From Echinicola shivajiensis (GTDB lineage Bacteria; Bacteroidota; Bacteroidia; Cytophagales; Cyclobacteriaceae), in NCBI RefSeq assembly GCF_018642165.1, contig NZ_JAHHZM010000006.1, positions 205,573-269,572 of the forward strand: a DNA stretch of 64,000 nucleotides. The letters run 5' to 3'. The notes beneath the pieces are model-generated. The model made no database searches and was not told the DNA's origin. It saw only the letters and a program-made list of their open reading frames with translations. The translations under genes and the position numbers were made by a program. How positions within the stretch are numbered: position 1 is the first letter of the stretch; every line of letters starts with the position of its first letter. This document shows, in pieces, positions 57,776-64,000 of this stretch.

Positions 57776-58990
57776 ATGAATCTGAGTACAATGAAATTTA
57801 ACGTTTTATTACTACTGATGCTGATTGGTTTTTCGGCTAAAGCACAACGTCCGCAGACCCCGTTAATGGGATGGGCAAGCTGGAACAATTATCGAGTAAA
57901 TATCAACGAAGAAATTATTAAATCCCAAGCAGACGCGATGGTGGAACAAGGGCTTTTGGAGGCAGGTTACACTTATTTGAATATGGATGATGGTTATTTT
58001 GGAGGCAGGGATGAAGAAGGAAACCTTTATTCACATCCAGAAAAGTTTCCTTCTGGAATGAAGAGCTTAGCAGATTATATCCATAGTAAGGGGCTGAAGG
58101 CTGGAATTTATACCGATGCGGGAATCAATACTTGCGCATCTTATTGGGATAAAGACACCCTTGGTGTTGGAGTGGGGCTTTATGGCCATGAAAGAAGAGA
58201 TCTTTCCCTCATGATTGAAGATTGGGGATATGATTTTGTAAAAGTGGATTGGTGTGGAGGAGACTGGATGGGCTTAACCGAAGAGGTGAGGTATACCGAA
58301 ATCGGGAATATTATCCGAGAGATGGATCCCGCTGTTGTTTTTAATGTTTGCAGGTGGAAGTTCCCTGGTGAATGGGTAGTCAATTTAGCAGACTCTTGGA
58401 GGATTTCTGCAGATATAGCCAATACTTTTGAATCCGTTATGGGCATTGTAGATCTCAATGCTGACCTATGGAAGTATTCAGGGCCTGGACATGTAAATGA
58501 TATGGATATGCTACAGGTGGGTAGAGGGATGTCCTATGACGAAGACAAAACACATTTTACCATGTGGTGCATGCTTAACTCTCCCCTGATGGCCAGCAAT
58601 GACCTGACCACTATTTCGGAGGAGACCTTAGGTATATTGACCAATAAAGAATTGATAGCAATCAATCAGGATCCGATGGTTTATCAGGCCAGGAGGGTGA
58701 TTGACCGTGGAGATTTGGAAGTTTGGGCCAAGCCCCTGATTTCAAGCATAAGTGGAGAAGTAGCTGTTACATTGCTGAACAGGTCAGAGGAAGATAAAAC
58801 AATGGACTTCAATTTGGAAGATGTGGGTTTGCTGGCTGAAGAAGGCTATGAAATGATGGATCTATGGTCGAAAAAGTTTTACCCAAATACAAATATGGAA
58901 ACGGTTTCACTGAATGTTCCATCGCATGGGGTGGTTGTACTCAAAATTAAGGGGCAAAGTAAACCGTTTAATTTATTTCAATATAAATAA
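57776..58990 (+). CDS. Alpha-galactosidase, glycoside hydrolase family 27
   Basis: 404 aa, secreted (signal peptide ends near SAKAQ). GH27 hallmarks are TPLMGWASWNNYR, LNMDDGYF, GIYTDAG and the nucleophile motif FVKVDWCGG with Asp158. The acid/base is Asp213 in WRISADI. The C-terminal beta domain starts after LGILTNKELIAINQDP. It removes terminal alpha-galactose with retention. Length is normal. It is the best substrate clue in the locus: alpha-galactoside-containing glycan. Confidence 0.95.
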   Translation: MNLSTMKFNVLLLLMLIGFSAKAQRPQTPLMGWASWNNYRVNINEEIIKSQADAMVEQGLLEAGYTYLNMDDGYFGGRDEEGNLYSHPEKFPSGMKSLADYIHSKGLKAGIYTDAGINTCASYWDKDTLGVGVGLYGHERRDLSLMIEDWGYDFVKVDWCGGDWMGLTEEVRYTEIGNIIREMDPAVVFNVCRWKFPGEWVVNLADSWRISADIANTFESVMGIVDLNADLWKYSGPGHVNDMDMLQVGRGMSYDEDKTHFTMWCMLNSPLMASNDLTTISEETLGILTNKELIAINQDPMVYQARRVIDRGDLEVWAKPLISSISGEVAVTLLNRSEEDKTMDFNLEDVGLLAEEGYEMMDLWSKKFYPNTNMETVSLNVPSHGVVVLKIKGQSKPFNLFQYK

Positions 58991-59037
58991 TCTGATTATC
59001 CGTTTTAACACCAGTAAACTTATTTCTCACAGCCTGT

Positions 59038-59077
59038 CCCGATTTATCGGGATTCCACGGATCTACACAGATTTAAT
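59038..59077 (-). repeat. Short interspersed intergenic repeat, copy B, with hairpin
   Basis: CCCGATTTATCGGG (59038-59051) is a small hairpin, followed on the minus strand by the ATTAAATCTGTGTA...ATCCGTG core shared with 5111-5131. It lies between the alpha-galactosidase and the phosphatase and may also serve as a terminator. Confidence 0.45.
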
Positions 59078-59268
59078 TTAGTATTTCTGAGAGATATGTG
59101 TTCTCTTTTTAGGAAATGTTTTGAATGGTAAAACTTACTGGTATAATTGCGGATATACATTATAAATAATAACAAGTTTAATAAAATTCCTGACCCATTT
59201 GATATAGTTGGTAATACTGATAAAGCGACTACCAAAAATAAGGTATTTGGGGTATCTCAATATAGAAT

Positions 59269-61773
59269 ATGAAGTTAGATAGAAGAAAGTTTTTACAAGG
59301 TATGGGAGTGATGGTGCCTAGCCTACTTCCTTGGCAAAACCTTAAAGCTCAGCATGGGTTTATTGAACAATTGGCCAAGGAGGGATCGTTTTTTATGGAT
59401 TTTAAAAAGCTTCCAGATAGGGTTTGGATAGCCCCATCTTTTTGGGCTGTTCCAATGGAAGACTGGAGGATAAAGAATGGAGGCCTAAGATTTATAGGAT
59501 CAGAGAGGCAATCCAATCTGAATTTGTTGGAGTACCAGCTGAAAGCTGGAAAAGGAGAGTTTTTCATCAGTTCTGAAATGGAACTTAATGCTACTTCAAG
59601 TAAGCTCCAGGTTGGTTTTACACTTGGGATTCAAGACCAAACGGACCCAGGTAATACTCAGGCCGCATGTTATTTTGGAAAAGGTCTTTTTGTAGGGGTG
59701 TCGGCTGATGGTAAATTGATTTTGGGTCAACAAGAAAAAAGTATTTCAACCGATGTTTTTTCATCCTTTAAACTGCAGCTTACTGCTGAGGATCATGGGG
59801 AAAGAACTACATTAAAATTGGAGCTGGTTCAAGGTAAATCAGTAGTGGAATCCTTGGTTGAGGAAGTGAATCATGGAATGTCCGGTTTGGTCGCTATTAC
59901 CTGTAAGGGAAAAGAAGAAAGTCCAAGTGTTTCTTGGAGCAATCTACACTTCGGAGGTACGAAGGTGGTTTATATGCCTGAGGAATCCTTTGGTCCGATA
60001 TTATGGACCATGTATACGCTTTCCGATAATAGACTGAAACTGACAGCACAGCTTCCACCTATAGGGGAGAATGATGCCCAAGAGGTTCGTCTTTCTATAA
60101 AAGACGGTAAACGATGGAAAAAGCTTCTAGAAAGGCCAGTGGATAAGAAAGCTTATACAGCGCATTTTGATCTTTCTGATTGGAGTTTTGATCGTGATGT
60201 TCCTTACAAAGTGGAATATAAGTTGGATGGAAAAGTATATCTTTATGAAGGAATTGTCAGGAAGGAGCCTATCAGTGAAAACCTCGTGTTGGGCGGTCTG
60301 ACCTGTCAACATGCTTCAGGGTATCCCTATCGTCCTTTGACTGAAAATCTGAAAAAGACCAATCCTGATCTGCTGTATTTTTCCGGAGATCAGATTTATG
60401 AAAGTAATGGTGGTTACCCGATCAAGCGAGCACCTGTTGAAGCATCCATTTTAAGTTACTTAGGGAAATGGTATATGTTTGGCTGGGCATTTGGGGAGGT
60501 CATGAAAGATCGTCCTACGATATGCACACCTGATGATCATGATGTTTTTCAAGGGAATTTGTGGGGTGAAGGTGGCTTGCAAGTCTCCATAGAAAAATGG
60601 GACAGTGTAATGGATGCACATGGAGGCTTTGTTCAGTCAGTTCCTATGATCAATGTGGTCAATCAAACACAAACATCGCACTTGCCAGATCCAGTAAAGG
60701 CCAGTCCCCTAAAAGCGGGATTTACCACTTGGTTTACTCAGCTTAAATACGGGAGGATCAGTTTTGCCATAGTAAGTGACAGAATTTTTAAGTCCGGTCC
60801 GGAGCTGTTGGATATAGAAAATACAGGGAGAATAGATCATATTAAGGATTTTTATCCATCTAGTGAGCTAAACCCTGAAGGTTTGAACTTGGTAGGTGAG
60901 GAACAGTTGAAGTTTTTACAAAACTGGGTTGAAGATTGGAAGGACGTGGATATGAAAGTTTTGCTTAGTCAAACACTATTTGCCAATGTCTGTACCTATC
61001 ATGGACCGAAAAAAGATTATCTTCAGGGAGATTTGGATTCAGGAGGATGGCCCAAACGTCAGCGGGATGAAGTATTGCGCGTAATTAGAAAGGCCAGTGC
61101 TTTTCATGTCAATGGGGACCAACATATTCCATTTTTATTGCAGTATAGTGTAGATGCTAATAGAGATGCTGGGTGGACCTTTTGTACTCCAGCCATTTCC
61201 ACAGGATATCCAAGGTGGTGTCAACCAGATACCTTGAACTTGCCTTTCTCAGATCGTCCAAGTCACAATCTTCCTAATACCGGTATTTACAGGGATGTTT
61301 TCGGAAACCAAAATTATATCTATGCTACTGGAAACCCTTTGGATCAACTTCCTAAAGAACCCAATAGGTATAAAATGGCACAAGCAAAGGCCTCTGGTTT
61401 TGGATTGATAACTTTTGACCAAGTACACAGAACCATTAAAATGGAAGCGATTAGATTTTTGGCAGATATGGATAATCCATCTGAAGAAAATACCTTTCCC
61501 GGATGGCCACTGACAATTTCCCAATTGGATAATGATGGAAGAAAACCAATGGGGTATTTGCCTAAAATGTCATTAAAAAAGGCCAATCAAGTTATCAAGG
61601 TTTATCATGAAAATAATGGAGAACTTATTCAAGCAATAAGGGTAAGAGGCAATGAGTTTATTCCTCCAGTATATGAGGGAGGCACTTATCGTTTGGAGAT
61701 AGGAGAGGATGATCCGGTGATTTTAAATGGGGTTAAAATTACTACCAATACAGTTGATGAGATTAAAGTGTAG
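59269..61773 (+). CDS. PhoD-type alkaline phosphatase / phosphodiesterase
   Basis: 834 aa. A twin-arginine-like signal (DRRKFLQGMG) indicates export in folded form. The first 240 residues are a beta-rich module resembling a lectin-like or LamG-like domain. The metallophosphatase part has FSGDQIYES (near 373), TPDDHDVFQGN (near 421) and VNGDQHIPF (near 614), supplying the metal ligands of the PhoD group. These enzymes release phosphate from esters at the periplasm or surface. At a glycan locus it may act on phosphorylated glycans, but that is inference. Confidence 0.87.
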   Translation: MKLDRRKFLQGMGVMVPSLLPWQNLKAQHGFIEQLAKEGSFFMDFKKLPDRVWIAPSFWAVPMEDWRIKNGGLRFIGSERQSNLNLLEYQLKAGKGEFFISSEMELNATSSKLQVGFTLGIQDQTDPGNTQAACYFGKGLFVGVSADGKLILGQQEKSISTDVFSSFKLQLTAEDHGERTTLKLELVQGKSVVESLVEEVNHGMSGLVAITCKGKEESPSVSWSNLHFGGTKVVYMPEESFGPILWTMYTLSDNRLKLTAQLPPIGENDAQEVRLSIKDGKRWKKLLERPVDKKAYTAHFDLSDWSFDRDVPYKVEYKLDGKVYLYEGIVRKEPISENLVLGGLTCQHASGYPYRPLTENLKKTNPDLLYFSGDQIYESNGGYPIKRAPVEASILSYLGKWYMFGWAFGEVMKDRPTICTPDDHDVFQGNLWGEGGLQVSIEKWDSVMDAHGGFVQSVPMINVVNQTQTSHLPDPVKASPLKAGFTTWFTQLKYGRISFAIVSDRIFKSGPELLDIENTGRIDHIKDFYPSSELNPEGLNLVGEEQLKFLQNWVEDWKDVDMKVLLSQTLFANVCTYHGPKKDYLQGDLDSGGWPKRQRDEVLRVIRKASAFHVNGDQHIPFLLQYSVDANRDAGWTFCTPAISTGYPRWCQPDTLNLPFSDRPSHNLPNTGIYRDVFGNQNYIYATGNPLDQLPKEPNRYKMAQAKASGFGLITFDQVHRTIKMEAIRFLADMDNPSEENTFPGWPLTISQLDNDGRKPMGYLPKMSLKKANQVIKVYHENNGELIQAIRVRGNEFIPPVYEGGTYRLEIGEDDPVILNGVKITTNTVDEIKV

Positions 61774-61842
61774 ACCTTACTGATGTAAAAAATAGATGGC
61801 TATTTAGAAATACAATGTCATTGTTTTTTTGATTTTAAATTA

Positions 61843-61876
61843 CAAAAGCCGCAATAGTAAATGCGGCTTTTGCTTT
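61843..61876 (+). terminator. Intrinsic terminator of the phosphatase gene
   Basis: CAAAAGCCGCA (61843-61853) and TGCGGCTTTTG (61862-61872) form a perfect 11-bp stem with an eight-base loop and T-rich tail. This closes the polysaccharide locus. Confidence 0.85.
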
Positions 61877-62188
61877 TGTTGAGCTCATTCGACACTTATT
61901 TTAAATGGCTATGTGGAGAATTTGGATTTGGTGTTTAAGGTCTTATTTTAACTGGATTGAATAATGGAATGATGAATTGTTATTTATTTGTGAGTTTATG
62001 AGAAATTAAGTCTATTTGTTTAAACAATGTTTTAAACCAAAAAAGAAATGCCTTCTGAAGGCTTACATGTTTATTAAAAACTTCCTAGTAATGAAAACTT
62101 TTAATTTTGGCATTTCTCATTGTCTTTGATTGATACTATTTTTTGGAAACCACCTATAATTATGGATATTAAATTAAGGTTAATCTTA

Positions 62189-62232
62189 GTATCTAATTTA
62201 GATACAGCAAGATGTAGTTTTGTATACAAAAC
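62189..62232. repeat. Two adjacent perfect palindromes
   Basis: GTATCTAA-T-TTAGATAC (62189-62205) and GTTTTGTATACAAAAC (62217-62232) lie 11 bases apart. Neither is next to a recognised promoter. Confidence 0.7.
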
Positions 62233-62463
62233 CCTCTTTTCAGCCTCCCAAGTCGGGGGAAAGGTGCTCGGGACTCGCAGCCTTTTGATAAGTAAAAATC
62301 TTAGGTCCGTTAGACGAATCAAACTGCACAAATACTGAAATTCCCAAGATTATGGGAGAGGGGATAATTAAAAAATCACCCTCATATTTATCAAAATTTG
62401 AACTTTGGTCAACAATTAGTTTCTTAAACTTTCCGGGATTAAATGATATCGTTTTGGACATAA

Positions 62464-62498
62464 GCAAGATGTAGGATTGTGCCACAATCCCATCTTGC
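62464..62498. repeat. Long near-perfect hairpin
   Basis: GCAAGATG-TA-GGATTGTG pairs with CACAATCC-CATCTTGC around a single C, giving 16 pairs with a two-base bulge. The centre contains ATTGTGCCAC, also found in the terminal repeats at 63893. Confidence 0.75.
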
Positions 62499-62635
62499 AG
62501 TTCCCTTACTTATCATGGGAACAAAATCCTTCGACGGCGGATTTTTCTACTAGATTTCTAAAAGGGAATTTATTTATCTCTTTTCCCTCAAGCATGCAAA
62601 GGTATTTTGCTTAGGTTATTCCTCAAGGGCAGGTA

Positions 62636-62692
62636 AATGCCTCCTTATGTCAGCCCCCTTGACCAATACCCTTCGCTTCATAAGGTGGCATT
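62636..62692. repeat. Inverted repeat, 13 of 14 paired
   Basis: AATGCCTCCTTATG (62636-62649) and CATAAGGTGGCATT (62679-62692) pair with one T-T mismatch around a 29-base loop. It may be a structured RNA or a transposon relic. Confidence 0.55.
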
Positions 62693-62784
62693 CAAGAGGT
62701 AAAAAGAAACAGTAAGGTCAATAATATAGTACAGGGGATTTTAACCTCTGAAAAAATAATTATGCTAGAACATCAAGGCTTTAG

Positions 62785-63099
62785 TTATGCAGTAGGCACC
62801 TCTTTTTGAATTTCAGTCAAAACCATATAGCATTCTTCAGCTAAAGGTTTTAGTTCTTCACCCGTTTTGGATAGGGGATAGTCCATGCATTTATTCATGA
62901 ACAACATATAAGTTTCAATAAAATCATTTACATCATCATCTGATATTTCCATCAGCTTGGATATGAGATCAAGTATACTAAGAAAATGGCAATAACCTGC
63001 ATCCAGATTAAGTCTATCCAATCCATAAAGTAATTGGCAATGCTTAAGGTCTTGGAGTATTAAGGTTTTAATAAGTTCGTCTTTTTGGATATTGTTCAT
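62785..63099 (-). CDS. Small cytoplasmic protein of unknown function
   Basis: 104 aa, all-helical, no signal peptide. The Leu-rich N-terminal half (LIKTLILQDLKHCQLLYGLDRLNL) and acidic middle (EISDDDVNDFIETYMLF) give no family. Its start overlaps the stop of the upstream XRE regulator by 4 bases, so the two are made together and may work as a pair. Confidence 0.65.
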   Translation of the reverse strand: MNNIQKDELIKTLILQDLKHCQLLYGLDRLNLDAGYCHFLSILDLISKLMEISDDDVNDFIETYMLFMNKCMDYPLSKTGEELKPLAEECYMVLTEIQKEVPTA

Positions 63100-63503
63100 G
63101 ATTGGTTTATTAAAGGTGAAACTAAGGTGTCTGCTAATATGTCTTTCAATGAATCGTTACTCTCTTTAAGTTCCTTTAAAATATGGATCAAGGATTCTAT
63201 TTGATTCTTGTCCATCAAATTATTCTTGTTTTCAAGTCCATAAAAAAAATCAATTATATGACCAGGTTGGATGGTAAGGATATGAATGGGGTTAACCTTC
63301 ACACACTGTGAAAATTGTTTAATGATTTCTATGGTGATTTTATTCTCCCCACGCTCATACTTGGTATAGTTGGCTTCTGACATGCCAAGATGCTCAGCTA
63401 CTTCTAAGGCTTTCAGATTCCTAAGCTTTCTAAAGGCCATCAAATTTTGGCCAGTCGCGTGATTGTCTAGAAGTTGATCTTGGAAAGGATTCACATCATT
63501 CAT
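63096..63503 (-). CDS. XRE-family transcriptional regulator
   Basis: 135 aa. The HTH lies at about 20-75: LMAFRKLRNLKALEVAEHLGMSEANYTKYERGENKITIEII. A C-terminal helical tail (LIHILKELKESNDSLKDIL) probably dimerises. It is first in a two-gene minus-strand unit and divergent from another small XRE protein; the two HTHs share a similar scissor region. Such pairs often control mobile elements or toxin-antitoxin-like modules. Confidence 0.85.
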   Translation of the reverse strand: MNDVNPFQDQLLDNHATGQNLMAFRKLRNLKALEVAEHLGMSEANYTKYERGENKITIEIIKQFSQCVKVNPIHILTIQPGHIIDFFYGLENKNNLMDKNQIESLIHILKELKESNDSLKDILADTLVSPLINQS

Positions 63504-63695
63504 AATGCCTAAATTTGGAGTAGTGCTTGGAGCCTTGTTGCCTGATAAATTCTAATACTTGAAATTCTTTGTTATCTTTAGCTTAAAGATTTCCTTATTC
63601 ATAAAGATCAGAAGAATGAGCTTAGGTTGTAATAAGGAAAATGTTCTAGCTTAGAACATTTCTTTTCAGGTTTAGCAACTTTTATCGATCTGGCT

Positions 63696-63890
63696 ATGCA
63701 AAACGCTCAAAAAATTATGCGGATACTACGGGAATCCAAGGACTTTAGTCAAGAATATGTAGCCAATAAGTTGGATATGCATCAGCGAACCTATTCTAAT
63801 CTTGAATCAGGAAAAACCAAATTGACAATTGAACGGATAAAGCAATTGGCTGAGTTTTACCAACTAGAACCGGTGGATATAACGGTTTGA
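63696..63890 (+). CDS. Minimal XRE-family HTH protein
   Basis: 64 aa, essentially a lone HTH: IMRILRESKDFSQEYVANKLDMHQRTYSNLESGKTKLTIERIKQLAEFY. It starts 192 bases from the divergent XRE gene and ends three bases before a run of reiterated motifs, so it borders a probable insertion element. Confidence 0.85.
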   Translation: MQNAQKIMRILRESKDFSQEYVANKLDMHQRTYSNLESGKTKLTIERIKQLAEFYQLEPVDITV

Positions 63891-63892
63891 AT

Positions 63893-63980
63893 TGTGCCAC
63901 CCTTTTCGGTCAAACTGTGCCAGGCCTTTCGGTTTAAACCGTGCCATTTCCAGTTGGGATTTCGGTTCGAACTGTGCCAC
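63893..63980. mobile_element. Reiterated motifs, probable end of an IS21-type element
   Basis: The block (A/C)GTGCCA preceded by TTTCGGT and two to four bases recurs: TTGTGCCAC (63893), CTGTGCCA (63914), CCGTGCCA (63938) and CTGTGCCAC (63972), with TTTCGGT-type spacers between. IS21-family termini carry several internal repeats of this kind. No transposase is visible because the window ends here. Confidence 0.45.
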
Positions 63981-64000
63981 TTTTGAAAGATCAAGTTTAA

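Larger units (their letters stand above)
61877..62784. other. Gene-poor, palindrome-rich stretch
   Basis: About 900 bases without a supported gene. Two overlapping minus-strand open frames (62101-62331 and 62240-62485) have biased, non-conserved composition and are not called. The stretch holds four inverted repeats listed separately and a 12-mer direct repeat, AGCAAGATGTAG, at 62206-62217 and 62463-62474. Confidence 0.5.

Noticed and set aside
62101..62485. Two overlapping minus-strand ORFs of 76 and 81 codons
   Set aside because: They run through palindromes and repeats, have low-complexity ends and no recognisable features.

Overview
The window comes from a member of the Bacteroidota, most likely a marine-type Cytophagales/Cyclobacteriaceae bacterium. 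The evidence is a SusC/SusD pair, a large beta-propeller transmembrane regulator with a LuxR-type HTH, a signal-peptide sulfatase, starts without clear Shine-Dalgarno sequences, low GC content and long intergenic gaps. The genus is an inference from gene content only.

Layout. (1) 1-4365: the tail of an unknown gene, an OmpR-type two-component system and a secreted sulfatase. (2) 4.5-42 kb: a dense island for energy supply and survival when respiration is limited. It holds a fused glycogen synthase/phosphorylase, a GH57 amylase and a GT4 glycosyltransferase. It also has a B12-dependent (oxygen-independent) ribonucleotide reductase, a phosphoribosyltransferase with an alpha/beta hydrolase, a small P-loop kinase and a complete nine-gene N-type ATPase operon (atpDCQRBEFAG). 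Two related helical proteins, two PEBP-family proteins, a zinc alcohol dehydrogenase, a DUF892 ferritin-like protein and an erythromycin-esterase-like protein follow. The island ends with acetyl-CoA synthetase, pyruvate dehydrogenase E1alpha/E1beta/E2 plus an acyl carrier protein, an AI-2E exporter, a tandem universal stress protein, an SDR and PEP synthase. (3) 42.4-44.8 kb: a broken GH31 glycosidase joined to a tyrosine recombinase. (4) 45-61.8 kb: a polysaccharide utilisation locus with the propeller/LuxR regulator divergent from susC-susD, a DUF4091 (GH123-like) lipoprotein, a PKD lipoprotein, a DUF4832 lipoprotein, a GH27 alpha-galactosidase and a PhoD-type phosphatase. (5) 61.8-64 kb: palindrome-rich DNA, two small XRE regulators and, at the edge, reiterated motifs resembling the end of an IS21-type element.

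The most notable observation is regulatory. A 14-bp palindrome, ATGAT-N4-ATCAT (FNR-like, TGA-N6-TCA), occurs in nine intergenic regions of the island and in none of the promoters I checked outside it. It lies in front of the PEBP gene, the glycosyltransferase operon, the kinase/hydrolase divergence, the ATPase operon, both helical proteins, the DUF892 divergence, the acs-pdh operon and the ppsA operon. This ties functionally mixed genes into one putative CRP/FNR-type regulon. A weaker tenth match precedes the AI-2E gene. The regulator itself is not in the window.

The island also carries decay not visible as intact ORFs: a GreA/GreB-like pseudogene with four in-frame stops (17207-17635) and a small lipoprotein gene broken by a 14-bp tandem duplication (41828-42146). 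In the utilisation locus, a helically phased GTAAY array (11-bp steps) lies between the regulator and susC and is a candidate regulator-binding region.
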